A DNA stretch of 64,000 nucleotides from an uncultured Elioraea sp. (GTDB lineage Bacteria; Pseudomonadota; Alphaproteobacteria; Acetobacterales; Acetobacteraceae). A model generated the notes under the pieces. The model saw only the letters and a list, made by a program, of their open reading frames with translations. It made no database searches and was not told the DNA's origin. Where the stretch lies: the NCBI GenBank assembly GCA_937928775.1, contig CALFVI010000021.1, forward strand, positions 1 to 64,000, given 5' to 3'. A program made the position numbers and the translations under genes. This document shows, piece by piece, positions 7,975-17,403 of the stretch (positions are counted from its first letter, which is position 1; the number at the start of each line of letters is the position of its first letter).

Positions 7975-9042
7975 TCACGCTGCCGCCCGGGCCTCGGTCG
8001 CGAAGACGTGCGCGCGCGTGGGGTCAAGCGCCACCGCTACCGTCGCGTCCCGAGCCGGCAAGTATTCGCCCGGCACCCGGGCATGGATGTGCACCTCGCG
8101 CCCTGCTTCGGTGACGGAGAGGTGGACGAGCGACGTCCGCCCCAACAGGCGCGAGGCCTTGACCCGCGCGCGGGCATGGCAGGCTTCTGCGCGCTCCGCA
8201 GGCAGGAGGCGGATTGCCTCAGGGCGGATCAGCACCTCCACCGGCTGGCCCTCCGGCAGGCCCGGCGCCGGCACGGGGCCGAACGGGGTCGCCACCATGC
8301 CAAAGCGAACCTGGCCGACGACGCGGTTCACCTCGCCGAGGAGGGAGGCGACAAAGGCCGAAGAGGGGTGAAGGTAGATTTCGGCCGGAGGCCCCTCCTG
8401 CACGATTCGCCCCTCGTGCAGCAGCGCGAGCCGGTCGGCCATAAACATCGCCTCCTCGGCGTCGTGGGTCACCATCAAGACGGCGATTCCCTCCTCCTGC
8501 AACACATGCAGGGTGTCGTCGCGTACGCGGTCACGCAGCCGCGCATCCAGCCCCGAGAAGGGCTCATCGAGCAGGAGCACGCGCGGGCGCGGAGCAAGCG
8601 CGCGGGCGAGGGCGACGCGCTGCTGCTGCCCGCCGGACAGTGTGTGCGGCATGGCCTGTTCGAAACGCTCAAGCCGCACGCGCGCTAGCATCTCGCGCAC
8701 GCGTTCTGCCCGCTTCGGCCCCTTCACGCCGAAGCCCACATTCTCCGCCACAGTCAAGTGCGGAAAGAGCGCGAAATCCTGGAACAAAAGTCCGATGCCC
8801 CGCGCCTCCGGCGCCACCTCGCGGTTGGGTTCAGCAACCAGCACGTCGTCGACCCAAACCCGCCCCTCCTGCAGGGGTGTCAGCCCGGCGGCGATGCGGA
8901 GCAGCGTGGTCTTGCCGTCGCCGGAGGGGCCAAGGAGGCAGACAATTTCACCTTCGCCCACCGCAAGGTCGATGCCGCGCAGCACCTCGTTGCGGCCGAA
9001 CCGGTGGCGCACACCCTCAAGCCTAAGCGCGGTCCTGCTCAT
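7975..9042 (-). CDS. ABC transporter ATP-binding protein, iron(III)/spermidine-putrescine type
   Basis: 355-aa import ATPase. Visible motifs: Walker A GPSGDGKTT (38-46), Q-loop Q88, signature LSGGQQQR (135-142), Walker B VLLLDE (155-160) followed by the D-loop, and the switch histidine H193. After about residue 235 comes a TOBE-type C-terminal domain with VLIRPEAIRLLP, as in FbpC and PotA. It resembles the ferric-iron FbpC group most. No permease or binding protein lies nearby, so it must serve components elsewhere or have been left behind. Its start overlaps scpB by 4 bp, so it is translationally coupled to a chromosome-segregation gene, an unusual neighbour; tatA follows after 103 bp. Confidence 0.9.
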   Translation of the reverse strand: MSRTALRLEGVRHRFGRNEVLRGIDLAVGEGEIVCLLGPSGDGKTTLLRIAAGLTPLQEGRVWVDDVLVAEPNREVAPEARGIGLLFQDFALFPHLTVAENVGFGVKGPKRAERVREMLARVRLERFEQAMPHTLSGGQQQRVALARALAPRPRVLLLDEPFSGLDARLRDRVRDDTLHVLQEEGIAVLMVTHDAEEAMFMADRLALLHEGRIVQEGPPAEIYLHPSSAFVASLLGEVNRVVGQVRFGMVATPFGPVPAPGLPEGQPVEVLIRPEAIRLLPAERAEACHARARVKASRLLGRTSLVHLSVTEAGREVHIHARVPGEYLPARDATVAVALDPTRAHVFATEARAAA

Positions 9043-9722
9043 TCCCCTCGCCTCCCCTCACCCTCCGGGTCGAGCGGCGGCAGCCTCTCTTCCTCCGGCG
9101 CGTCTTGGTGTCGATCCTCCGACACCGTCAGTGAGGTGGGGAGAGGCGGGGTCACAGTCAAAAGCCCTGCCGCCTTCAACTCGTCAAGCCGCGGCAGGTC
9201 CTTGAGCGAGGCGAGGCCAAAATGCACCAGAAAGGCCTTGGTGGTGCCCCAGGTCGTGGGGCGGCCCGGGATCTCGCGCCGGCCCTTGGGCTCGACAAAG
9301 CCCGCCTCGATCAGCGTCTCCAGCGTGCCCTGGCTCAGCGCCACCCCGCGCAGGTCCTCGATCTCGGCCCGGGTCACTGGCTGGTGGTAGGCGATAACGG
9401 CGAGTGTCTCGACAGCGGCGCGGGAGAGGCGGCGAGGGACTTCGAAACGCTTGCGCAGGAGTGGGGCGAGATCCTCCGCGGTGCGCAGCATCCACCCCCC
9501 GCCCACGCGCACCAGTTCTACACCTCGGCCCGCCAACGCTTCTTGCAACGCGGCAAGAACGGAGGCGGCCTCCGCCCCCTCTGGCAGGAGGTCCGCGAGC
9601 GCCTTCTCCGACACGGGCTCGGCGGAGGCGAACAGGACCGCCTCGGCCAGGCGAAGCCACTCCGCCGGCACGGGCGGCTTTGGCAACGGCAACAGGGCGC
9701 TGTCTGGAGGCAGTTCGTCCAT
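9039..9722 (-). CDS. scpB: SMC-ScpAB complex subunit ScpB
   Basis: Winged-helix subunit of the condensin-like Smc-ScpA-ScpB complex, about 227 aa. Family features include the N-terminal LRLAEAVLFASAEPVSE (first winged helix) and LSRAAVETLAVIAYHQPVTRAEIE, then GRPTTWGTTKAFLVHFGL in the second domain. The ATG at 9722 overlaps the stop of scpA (TGATG); a GTG one codon earlier is an alternative. Coupled translation with scpA fits the shared complex. It acts on the nucleoid in chromosome compaction and segregation. Confidence 0.93.
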   Translation of the reverse strand: MDELPPDSALLPLPKPPVPAEWLRLAEAVLFASAEPVSEKALADLLPEGAEAASVLAALQEALAGRGVELVRVGGGWMLRTAEDLAPLLRKRFEVPRRLSRAAVETLAVIAYHQPVTRAEIEDLRGVALSQGTLETLIEAGFVEPKGRREIPGRPTTWGTTKAFLVHFGLASLKDLPRLDELKAAGLLTVTPPLPTSLTVSEDRHQDAPEEERLPPLDPEGEGRRGE

Positions 9723-10519
9723 CACGCATCAGGCTCCGCTTCGCTTCGGGCCTTGATCCAGATCGGCCCGAACGGTTCGTCCTGGCGCAAGGCGACGGTT
9801 CGACCTTTGGCGAGCTCGAGCCCGGCCACCAGCATCGACGCAAGGCCGGCGCGCATCGGCAGGCCGGGGGCGAGGTTTGGTGGCAAAAATCGTGTGAGAA
9901 CAGCCCAATCCGGCACGACCCTGAGAAGCCTGACGAGCCGTGCCAAAGCATCCTGCACGCTCATCAGGTCAAGCGGGGGCGGCGCGTAGCGGCGCTTGCT
10001 GAGAGCCCGCCGACGGGCAGCAGCATAGCCCGCGATCAGGTCGGCAAGCGACACAGCCCAGCCTCCCGGCACGCGTTCAACCCTCGCCTCCGGCGCGCCG
10101 CGCGGCCAGACATCGACCCCAAGCCGCACCCGCGCCATCAGCGCCGCCGCGGCCTCGCGCATGGCCTCAAGCCGTCGCAGCTGCCAGGCGAGAGCCTCCG
10201 CCGCCGCCTCGGGGCTCGGCTCATCCGCTGGCCGTTCGGCGGGCGGCAGCAACAGCCGCGACTTCAGGTACGCAAGCCACGCTGCCATCACCAGATAGTC
10301 GGCTGCAAGCTCGAGGTCGAGCGCGCGTGCCCGCGCGATCCACTCAAGATACTGCTCTGCCAGGCGAAGGATGGAGAGCCTGGCGAGGTCGACCTTCTGG
10401 TCGCGCGCGAGTTCAAGCAGGAGATCAAGCGGGCCCTCCCACCCCTCGAAGGAAACGGTGAGAGGACCCGGAGCTGGAGGAGGGCCCTCCTCGAAAGCCT
10501 CGGTCGCTGCGTGCGTCAT
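9722..10519 (-). CDS. scpA: Segregation and condensation protein ScpA
   Basis: 265-aa kleisin subunit bridging the Smc heads. The N-terminal signature FEGWEGPLDLLLELARDQKVDL (split around residues 24-45) is diagnostic, followed by AEQYLEWI and LVMAAWLAYLKSRLLLP. The C-terminal winged helix begins near residue 200 (DALARLVRLLRV). The ATG at 10519 overlaps the end of the upstream site-2 protease by 4 bp (ATGA). Together with scpB it forms the usual scpAB pair. Confidence 0.94.
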   Translation of the reverse strand: MTHAATEAFEEGPPPAPGPLTVSFEGWEGPLDLLLELARDQKVDLARLSILRLAEQYLEWIARARALDLELAADYLVMAAWLAYLKSRLLLPPAERPADEPSPEAAAEALAWQLRRLEAMREAAAALMARVRLGVDVWPRGAPEARVERVPGGWAVSLADLIAGYAAARRRALSKRRYAPPPLDLMSVQDALARLVRLLRVVPDWAVLTRFLPPNLAPGLPMRAGLASMLVAGLELAKGRTVALRQDEPFGPIWIKARSEAEPDA

Positions 10520-11214
10520 AGGCCGACCGCGGTGAACACCAGCCGCCGCAGCACGGCAAGCGGCGGCAACAGAAGCTGGGCGAGCGGATCGAACGCCACG
10601 CCCGCAAGCCGCAGCAAGGCCGGCAGCACGAAGAGGCCGAGGAGCACGAGGACCAGCCCTGCCGGCTCGAGCCGAGCAAGCGGCCGGGCCAGGCCCAGGG
10701 GCAGGAGGCCGACAAGAATTCGTCCCCCATCGAGGGGCGGAACGGGGATGAGGTTGAACAGCATGAGAAGCAGGTTGATCTGCACGGCGAAGACGATCGC
10801 CTCAGCAGCAAGAAAACCCGCCTGATCAGGCAGGAGGTCGACGAGGTGTCCGCAACAGGCGAAGGCGAAAGCCAGCGCGAGGTTGATCGCCGGCCCCGCC
10901 GCTGCGACCAGCGCCATGTCCTGCCGCGGACGGCGAAAGTTGCGCGGATCCACCGGAACCGGCTTGGCCCAGCCGAACAGGAACTCCACCCGGCCGATGG
11001 ACAGAATCTGCATGCCGAACAGGAGCAGAGGCAAGGCAACGGTGCCGAACGGGTCGAGGTGACGAAGGGGGTTGAGGGAAAGCCGCCCCCGCTCGCGCGC
11101 CGTCGGGTCGCCGAGCGCATCTGCCGCCCAGCCGTGCGCCACCTCATGGCAGACGATGGCGATCAGCGCCCCCGGCGCAAACAGCAGAAGCGCGACCAGA
11201 ATGCTCTCGATCAT
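10516..11214 (-). CDS. Site-2 protease family zinc metallopeptidase (M50)
   Basis: 232-aa integral-membrane peptidase. The zinc motif HEVAH is at residues 23-27, and the second motif, NLIPVPPLDGGRI at about 150-162, supplies the conserved Asp. Five to six hydrophobic segments flank these. It belongs to the short M50 group (YwhC/S2P-like) without PDZ domains. The ATG at 11214 overlaps the nagZ stop (ATGA); the longer upstream frame is arginine-rich and not protein-like. The argS-SPOR-nagZ-M50-scpA-scpB order is common in Rhodospirillales and related groups. Its substrate is unknown. Confidence 0.9.
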   Translation of the reverse strand: MIESILVALLLFAPGALIAIVCHEVAHGWAADALGDPTARERGRLSLNPLRHLDPFGTVALPLLLFGMQILSIGRVEFLFGWAKPVPVDPRNFRRPRQDMALVAAAGPAINLALAFAFACCGHLVDLLPDQAGFLAAEAIVFAVQINLLLMLFNLIPVPPLDGGRILVGLLPLGLARPLARLEPAGLVLVLLGLFVLPALLRLAGVAFDPLAQLLLPPLAVLRRLVFTAVGL

Positions 11215-12227
11215 GCGATCAGGGCGGCCAGGGCGGCCTCTGCCCGCGCGCGGCTGAAGCCGGCGCATGGCAAGGCGCCGCAGGCGGAGGCGGCGAAGCG
11301 GGCGGCGGAGGTGCGCGAGACAGGCGGCGTGGCGGCAAGCACGGCTTCGGTGCGCGCACCCTCGCCGGAGCATTCGAGTACGGCGTCGCAGCCGGCGGAA
11401 ATGGCCGCCAGCGCGAGCTCCCCGGGCGGCCCACTTAACGCCTGCATCGCGAGATCGTCCGACACAAGCGGGCCACCGAAGCCAAGTTGGCGTCGGATCA
11501 CGCGCAACACGCGGGCCGAGAGGGTGGCAGGCAGGCGGTCATCCCATGTCGTGTAGAGGATGTGGGCGGTCATCGCCCACCCCCCCTCCCCCGCCAGCGC
11601 GGCGAAGGGCCGCGCGTCATGGGCGAGGATCTCTTCGGCAGGGGCCTCGACCACGGGCAAAGCGAGGTGGGAATCGACACGCGCCCGGCCGTGCCCCGGA
11701 ATGTGCTTCATCACCGGGATCACGCCACCCGCCCGCAGGCCGCGGATCACTGCCCGGCCCAGGCTTGACACAACGCGCGGGTCGGCGGCGAAGGCGCGGT
11801 CGCCAATCACCGGGTCAGCCCCCTCTGCCGGCAGGTCAAGCACCGGAGCGCAGCACACCGTCACGCCAAGGGCGCGCAGATCCTCAGCGATCAGCCGCGC
11901 GTTGAGGAAGGCGGCACGACGGGCAGCCCTGGGGTCGCGTGTGTAGAGCGCGCCGAACCGGGCGGCGGGCGGCGGGTGACGCCAGTGCGGCGGGCGAAGC
12001 CGCACCACCCGGCCGCCCTCCTGGTCGACCAGAACCGGCGCCCCGGCCCGGCCGAGGGCGGCGCGGAAGGCCGCGATCAGCGCCGCGACCTGAGCGGGCT
12101 CGACCACGTTACGCGCGAACAGGATGGCGCCGAACGGCGGGAGGCGACGGAACAGACGTACCTCCTCGGCGCTGAGCTCGGGGCCGGCGAGGCCGACGAT
12201 CGCCGCCCGCGGTTCAGGGGCCGGCAA
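11211..12227 (-). CDS. nagZ: Beta-N-acetylhexosaminidase (glycoside hydrolase family 3)
   Basis: 338 aa, the usual NagZ length. Diagnostic motif KHIPGHG is at residues 174-180, with D-S-H at 185-187 forming the catalytic Asp-His dyad of bacterial NagZ, and the nucleophile region LVSDDLAMQAL at about 255-265. LVDQEGGRVVRL at 67-78 is also conserved. In the cytoplasm NagZ removes GlcNAc from anhydromuropeptides during peptidoglycan recycling. It starts 4 bp after the SPOR-domain gene, another cell-wall-linked protein, and overlaps the M50 protease gene. Confidence 0.95.
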   Translation of the reverse strand: MPAPEPRAAIVGLAGPELSAEEVRLFRRLPPFGAILFARNVVEPAQVAALIAAFRAALGRAGAPVLVDQEGGRVVRLRPPHWRHPPPAARFGALYTRDPRAARRAAFLNARLIAEDLRALGVTVCCAPVLDLPAEGADPVIGDRAFAADPRVVSSLGRAVIRGLRAGGVIPVMKHIPGHGRARVDSHLALPVVEAPAEEILAHDARPFAALAGEGGWAMTAHILYTTWDDRLPATLSARVLRVIRRQLGFGGPLVSDDLAMQALSGPPGELALAAISAGCDAVLECSGEGARTEAVLAATPPVSRTSAARFAASACGALPCAGFSRARAEAALAALIA

Positions 12228-12231
12228 AGGG

Positions 12232-13002
12232 TCAGGAACCCGCGACGACGAGGCAACCCATGCCCTTCGCCCGCACCGTCTCGCAGAAAGCGCGTGCCGC
12301 AGCCTCGTCCGGGAAGCCGCCGGCGCGAATGCGCCACAGCGGCCGCCCGTCGCGGTCGATCCGGCTCGCCGTCAGAGGGCGCGAGCCCAGCTCGCGCGCA
12401 AGGCGAGAACGGAGCCGTGCGATTTCGGGCTGCACCTGGGCTTCGGCGGTGACGGCGGCGAGTTGGACGGATACGGGCCCCGCAGCGGGTGTTGCCGGGG
12501 CGGGGCGCGGAGCTTCGAGCGAGGCCGTGCGCGGCGGCGGGACGATGGTGGCAGGCGCAGCGACGGGCGGTTCGGGCGCGGTCGCCGCCGGCGGCTCACC
12601 GATTGCGGCCGCGGCGGCAGGCGCCGATGCTTCCGGCGGTGCAGGCGGAGCAGGCCGCGGCAGCGGTTTCGGCTCCTCAGGCGGCGGCAACAGCACCTCA
12701 ATGCGGCGCTCGCCGTCCCTCTCGCGCGTTCGCGCCCCTGGATAGACCTCGATGTCCTGGTTCGGCACCCGATAGCCCCCTGGCTCCGCCGGGCGCACGC
12801 GCAGGGGCGAATCATCGGCGAGGATCATCGGCACCTCCCCCTCGCCGCCGCGCGTGACGACGTACACTGCGGCCCCTGCGGCGACCAGGAGCACAAGCAT
12901 TCCCGCCCACAGGAGGCCCACGCCGCGGCGCCCCCTGCCCTCGCGCTCGCGCCACACCGGGCCCTGCAAACGCCCATCCATCCGATCGACCTCGGTCGCC
13001 AT
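12232..13002 (-). CDS. SPOR domain-containing protein, single-pass membrane
   Basis: 256 aa. A cytoplasmic stretch is followed by one hydrophobic segment (about residues 28-50: LLWAGMLVLLVAAGAAVYVV), a long proline/alanine-rich linker (about 100-165), and a C-terminal SPOR domain (VSVQLAAVTAEAQ onward, ending AFCETVRAKGMGCLVV). SPOR domains bind denuded septal peptidoglycan, so a periplasmic role at the division site is expected from the family. It lies 27 bp after argS and 4 bp before nagZ. Confidence 0.88.
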   Translation of the reverse strand: MATEVDRMDGRLQGPVWREREGRGRRGVGLLWAGMLVLLVAAGAAVYVVTRGGEGEVPMILADDSPLRVRPAEPGGYRVPNQDIEVYPGARTRERDGERRIEVLLPPPEEPKPLPRPAPPAPPEASAPAAAAAIGEPPAATAPEPPVAAPATIVPPPRTASLEAPRPAPATPAAGPVSVQLAAVTAEAQVQPEIARLRSRLARELGSRPLTASRIDRDGRPLWRIRAGGFPDEAAARAFCETVRAKGMGCLVVAGS

Positions 13003-13029
13003 CTGCGCCTCCTCGCGAAGCCCCGGGCT

Positions 13030-14790
13030 TCAGCGCATCTCCTCGACCGGCTCGACCCCCATCACCTCGAGGGCGGAGGCGATCACGGTCGCGGTTGCCT
13101 GCACCAGCGCAAGCCGCGCCATCGTCGCCGCGCGGTCGTCAGTGCGGATGAAGCGGAGCTCCGTCTCTTCGCGGCCCTTGTTCCACAAAGCATGGAAGGC
13201 CGCAGCCACATCATAGACCGCAAAGGCGATTCGGTGCGGCTCCGCCGCCAGCGCCGCCTGCTCGACCACACGCGGCCATAGCAAAAGCTGCTTGATCAGG
13301 GCGAGCTCCGCCTCGTCGGTGAGCGCGTCGCGCGGCGCGGCGGCAAGCGCAGAAGGGCTGACCGCCTCCGGCCCAAACACCTGGGCAGCGTGACGCAGCA
13401 CGGACCGGCAACGGGCGTGCGCATACTGCACGTAGAACACGGGATTGTCCTTCGACTGCGCGCGCACGAGGTCGAGGTCGAACTCCATCTGCGCATCCGC
13501 CCGGCGCGTGAGCATGATGAAGCGCACGACGTCGCGCCCGACCTCATCGATCAGATCGCGCAAGGTGACGAAGGTGCCGGCGCGCTTGCTCATGCGCACA
13601 GGTTCCCCGCCCTTGAGCAGGTGCACGATCTGGCAGAGCACGACTTCAAGCCGCGCGCGCCCATCCGCCACCGCCTCCACCGCCGCCTGCATGCGCCGCA
13701 CATAGCCGCCGTGATCGGCACCCCAGACGTCGATCAGGCGAACGAAGCCGCGCCTGATCTTGTCGGCATGGTAGGCGATGTCGTTGGCGAAATAGGTATT
13801 GGAGCCGTCCGACTTCTTGAGCGGCCGATCCGTGTCGTCGCCATAAGCGGTAGCCCGGAACAGGGTCTGCGGCCGGGGCTCCCAGTCCTCGGGCTTCTGG
13901 CCCTTCGGCGGGGGCAGTTCGCCGACATAGATCAATCCCCGCGACTCGAGGTCGGCGAGCACGCGATCGACCGCGCCAGAGCTTACGAGCTCAGCCTCCG
14001 AGACGAACACGTCGTGGCGGATGCCGAGCGCTGCGAGGTCGTCGCGAATCAAGTCCATCATCGCCGCCACCGCCTCCTCGCGCACGGTGGCGAGCCAGAC
14101 ATCGGGCTCAGCCGGCATCGCCCCTTCCGCAGCGAGGCGTGTGCCATGCCGATGCGCCAGAGCCTGGCCCACGGGGACGAGATAGTCGCCGCGATACTGC
14201 AGCCCGCCGGGGACGAGAGCGTCGAACGCCTCCTCGGTCATCGGCGTGCCGAGCGCCTGCAGGTAGCGCCAGTAAGCGGCCCAGGCGAGGGCCTCGACCT
14301 GCGCGCCGGCGTCGTTGATGTAGTATTCGCGGGTCACGTGGTAGCCCGTTTTGGCGAGCAGCCTCGCCAGCGCATCGCCCACCACCGCACCGCGGCAGTG
14401 GCCGATGTGAAGCGGCCCCGTGGGGTTGGCGGAGACGTACTCGACGTTCACTTTCATCCCCGCCCCGAGGGTGGAGTTGCCGTAGTCCGTGCCGGACTCG
14501 AGGATGTCGCTCAGCCTCTCGCGCAGGAACTCGGGCGAGAGGGTGAGGTTGACGAAACCCGGGCCGGCGACCGCGACGGAGGCGATCGCGGGGTCGGCGC
14601 GCAGGCCCTCGGCAATGGTTTCCGCGATCGCGCGCGGCGGCTTGGCAAGACGCTTGGCGAGGACCAGGGCGGCGTTGGTCGAAACATCGCCGTGCGCCGG
14701 GTCGCGCGGGGGTTCGACCGTCACCTGCTCCGGCAGCGGGTTGTCGACCAGGCGCGCGATCTTCTCGCGCAAGGCATGAAACAGGTTCAT
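13030..14790 (-). CDS. argS: Arginine--tRNA ligase
   Basis: Class I synthetase, 586 aa. The N-terminal Add1 domain covers about the first 110 residues. The HIGH motif is intact at 128-131 ([10 protein letters not shown]), and a KMSKS-like loop reads [10 protein letters not shown], the usual degenerate ArgRS form. The C-terminal DALR anticodon-binding domain starts near residue 460 and ends with [10 protein letters not shown]. The ATG at 14790 begins the family-typical [11 protein letters not shown]. It is the promoter-proximal gene of the long minus-strand run. Confidence 0.97.
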   Translation of the reverse strand: MNLFHALREKIARLVDNPLPEQVTVEPPRDPAHGDVSTNAALVLAKRLAKPPRAIAETIAEGLRADPAIASVAVAGPGFVNLTLSPEFLRERLSDILESGTDYGNSTLGAGMKVNVEYVSANPTGPLHIGHCRGAVVGDALARLLAKTGYHVTREYYINDAGAQVEALAWAAYWRYLQALGTPMTEEAFDALVPGGLQYRGDYLVPVGQALAHRHGTRLAAEGAMPAEPDVWLATVREEAVAAMMDLIRDDLAALGIRHDVFVSEAELVSSGAVDRVLADLESRGLIYVGELPPPKGQKPEDWEPRPQTLFRATAYGDDTDRPLKKSDGSNTYFANDIAYHADKIRRGFVRLIDVWGADHGGYVRRMQAAVEAVADGRARLEVVLCQIVHLLKGGEPVRMSKRAGTFVTLRDLIDEVGRDVVRFIMLTRRADAQMEFDLDLVRAQSKDNPVFYVQYAHARCRSVLRHAAQVFGPEAVSPSALAAAPRDALTDEAELALIKQLLLWPRVVEQAALAAEPHRIAFAVYDVAAAFHALWNKGREETELRFIRTDDRAATMARLALVQATATVIASALEVMGVEPVEEMR

Positions 14791-14914
14791 CGGCTCCGTC
14801 GCGTCGGAGATCTCTCAGCGGGCGCCCGGGTTGTGTCAGGATGGGCCTGCCCCGTCAAAGGGCGGGACCGTTTGACAGCGGGGCTTTGCCCTCCGATCTT
14901 CGGGGGGGGAGAAG

Positions 14915-15295
14915 ATGCGATCGATGGACACGCTGCCGCCCACCATGGCCGACGAAACCGCGCCGCCACGGGTGGTCTCACTCACCGCCTCCGCCGCGCG
15001 CCGCCTTGCTGAGATTGTTGCCGCGGACGGGCGCGAGGGGCTCATGCTGCGCCTCGCCGTCTCGAGCGGAGGGTGTTCCGGCTTCCAGTACCAATTCTCG
15101 CTCGAGACCAGGGTGAACGAGGATGACCATGTGTTCGAGCGCGACGGGCAGAAGCTCGTGGTCGACGAGGTCTCGCTCGACCTCCTGGCGGGATCGGAGG
15201 TCGACTACGAGGACGGGCTGATGGCGGCGCACTTCACCGTGCGCAATCCCAACGCCACCGCCTCCTGCGGCTGCGGCTCCTCGTTCTCGGTTTGA
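14915..15295 (+). CDS. A-type iron-sulfur cluster carrier (ErpA/IscA family)
   Basis: 126 aa from the first ATG; starts at 14924 or 14945 are also possible, and the purine-rich stretch GGGGGGGGAGAAG at 14902-14914 could serve any of them. The three cluster-ligating cysteines are C54 (in SSGGCSGFQY), C118 and C120 (SCGCGSSF), the invariant A-type pattern. These proteins accept Fe-S clusters from scaffold systems and pass them to apo-enzymes. It is alone on the plus strand, divergent from argS and convergent with ilvD, which itself encodes an Fe-S dehydratase. Confidence 0.92.
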   Translation: MRSMDTLPPTMADETAPPRVVSLTASAARRLAEIVAADGREGLMLRLAVSSGGCSGFQYQFSLETRVNEDDHVFERDGQKLVVDEVSLDLLAGSEVDYEDGLMAAHFTVRNPNATASCGCGSSFSV

Positions 15296-15304
15296 AGCGC
15301 GCGT

Positions 15305-15330
15305 GGGGGCGGGAAGCGCGTCCCGCCCCC
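15305..15330. terminator. Perfect 10-bp GC hairpin between convergent genes
   Basis: GGGGGCGGGA at 15305-15314 and its exact complement TCCCGCCCCC at 15321-15330 flank a 6-nt loop. It sits between the stop codons of the Fe-S carrier gene (plus) and ilvD (minus). There is no T-run, so an intrinsic terminator in the strict sense is not shown, but a bidirectional transcription barrier is likely. Confidence 0.5.
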
Positions 15331-15341
15331 CTCGCTGCGGC

Positions 15342-17060
15342 TCAGAGGTCGGCGTAGACGTGCGACTCGGCCCTCGCCCCGGGGTGAGTCACCGCCCCCT
15401 CATGCGCGGGGCCAACGAGCTGGGCGTATTTCCAGAGTGCGCCCGAGGTGTAGAGGGTGGCACGGGGGCGCCACTCGGCGCGGCGCCGCGCGAGCTCCTC
15501 CTCGGACAGATCGACCGTCAGCGTGCCGGCCTCAGCATCGATGATGATGCGGTCCCCGTTGCGCAGGAGCGCGATCGGCCCGCCAACCGCCGCCTCCGGT
15601 GTGACGTGCCCGATGCAGAAGCCCCGGGTTGCGCCGGAGAAGCGTCCGTCGGTGATCAGCGCGACCTTCTCCCCCATGCCCTGGCCGTAGATCGCGGAGG
15701 TGGTAGAGAGCATCTCGCGCATCCCAGGCCCCCCCTTTGGTCCCTCGTAGCGGATGACAATCACGTCTCCCGCCTGGTAGGCGCGGGCCTGGACGGCGGC
15801 GAAAGCATCCTCCTCGCAGTCAAAGCAAAGCGCGCGCCCCTCGAACCGAAGCGACTTCAGCCCCGCGACCTTCACGATCGAGCCATCGGGGGCGAGGTTG
15901 CCGAACAGCCCGACCACGCCGCCCGTGGGCGAGAGCGGGTTCGAGGCAGGGCGGACGACGTCCTGATCGGCGGGAAAGACGACGTCGCGCAAATTCTCGG
16001 CGAGCGTGCGGCCGGTGACGGTGAGGCAATCCCCGTGCAGGAGACCGGCATCCAGCAGAGTCTTCATGATCACCGGCACGCCGCCGATGCGGTGCACATC
16101 CGCCGCAACGTATCGCCCGCCCGGCTTGAGGTCAGCGATGTAGGGCGTGCGCTTCATGATCGCGGCGACGTCCTTCAGCGTGAACCTGATGCCCGCCTCG
16201 TGCGCGATCGCTGGCAGGTGCAAAGCCGCGTTGGTCGACCCCCCGGTGGCGCCAACCACGGTCGCCGCGTTCTCCAGCGCCTCACGGGTGACGATGTCGC
16301 GGGGGCGGAGGTTGCGCCTGAGCGCCTCCACCACCGCCTCGCCTGCGCGCCGCGCATGAAAGGCCCGCTCAGGGTGTGGCGCGGGCGGCCCGGCCGAGCC
16401 CGGGAGCGCAAGCCCCAGCGCCTCGGACACCATCGCCATTGTGTTGGCGGTGAACTGGCCGCCGCAGGCCCCGGCACCGGGGCAGGCGACCTGTTCGAGC
16501 TCCTCGAGTTCGGCATCCGTGATCCTGCCAGCCGCGTGTTGCCCGACCGCCTCGAACACATCGAGCACGGTGACGTCACGGCCGTTGTAGCGGCCAGGCA
16601 TGATCGAGCCGCCATACATGAACACGGACGGCACGTTCAGCCTGAGCATCGCCATCATCACGCCCGGCAGCGTCTTGTCGCAGCCGGCAAGGCCGACGAG
16701 GGCGTCGTAGCAGTGGCCGCGCACGGTGAGCTCGATCGAGTCCGCGATCACCTCGCGCGAGGCGAGCGAGGACTTCATGCCCTGATGCCCCATCGCGATG
16801 CCGTCGGTGACGGTGATGGTGCAGAACTCGCGCGGCGTGGCGCCGGCCTCATGCACGCCGCGCTTGACCTCCTGCGCCTGGTCGTGGAGAGCGATGTTGC
16901 AGGGGGCGGCTTCGTTCCAGCAGGTGGCGACACCGACGAACGGCCGCGCGATCTCCTCCTTCGACAGGCCCATGGCGTAATAGTAGCTGCGGTGCGGCGC
17001 CCGGCTTGGCCCTTGCGTGGCGTGGCGGCTCGGCAGGCGGCTCTTGTCCCAGGCACCCAT
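15342..17060 (-). CDS. ilvD: Dihydroxy-acid dehydratase
   Basis: 572 aa; converts dihydroxyisovalerate and dihydroxymethylvalerate to the 2-oxo acids for valine and isoleucine. Cluster-ligating cysteines are visible at C54 (CWNEAAPC), C127 (GCDKTLPG) and C199 ([15 protein letters not shown]). The C-terminal part has the GRFSG motif. The ATG at 17060 gives the family N-terminus [20 protein letters not shown]; the frame is open far upstream, but that part is arginine-rich and not conserved-looking. It is convergent with the Fe-S carrier gene and separated by 343 bp from valS upstream. Confidence 0.96.
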   Translation of the reverse strand: MGAWDKSRLPSRHATQGPSRAPHRSYYYAMGLSKEEIARPFVGVATCWNEAAPCNIALHDQAQEVKRGVHEAGATPREFCTITVTDGIAMGHQGMKSSLASREVIADSIELTVRGHCYDALVGLAGCDKTLPGVMMAMLRLNVPSVFMYGGSIMPGRYNGRDVTVLDVFEAVGQHAAGRITDAELEELEQVACPGAGACGGQFTANTMAMVSEALGLALPGSAGPPAPHPERAFHARRAGEAVVEALRRNLRPRDIVTREALENAATVVGATGGSTNAALHLPAIAHEAGIRFTLKDVAAIMKRTPYIADLKPGGRYVAADVHRIGGVPVIMKTLLDAGLLHGDCLTVTGRTLAENLRDVVFPADQDVVRPASNPLSPTGGVVGLFGNLAPDGSIVKVAGLKSLRFEGRALCFDCEEDAFAAVQARAYQAGDVIVIRYEGPKGGPGMREMLSTTSAIYGQGMGEKVALITDGRFSGATRGFCIGHVTPEAAVGGPIALLRNGDRIIIDAEAGTLTVDLSEEELARRRAEWRPRATLYTSGALWKYAQLVGPAHEGAVTHPGARAESHVYADL

Positions 17061-17403
17061 GGTGCTGTCGCTCCGTTGGCGTGGTCCCCACGGGTGTTTT
17101 CTCCCGCGGCCTCGCACACGACAAGATGGGCGGAGGCGGCTTGCGCAGAGGGCGGAAGCGAAGGCGGGGAGAGAACCGGAAATCCGGTCGCCTCGGCTGC
17201 GCCGCCCCCGGCGGGCTCGGCCCGGTTCGCTCGTGCTCGCAGCGGCGGAAATTGCGCCCCCGCACCAGAGCGAGGCCGCGGGCGAGCTTGGCGAGAGGCG
17301 CCCCGTGCGCGAGGGCTCCCTCACCCTCCAGCCACCGGGCTTCGTGCCCGATCCCGTCGCCCTGTCTCCGGGCGATCCGGCAGCGAACGCAGCGGGCAGC
17401 CGA
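17061..17403 (-). other. 343-bp gene-free leader between valS stop and ilvD start
   Basis: No protein-like frame, tRNA or intrinsic terminator is recognisable. By position it should hold the ilvD promoter. I looked for a short leader peptide rich in Leu, Val or Ile codons and saw none that is convincing. Confidence 0.5.
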
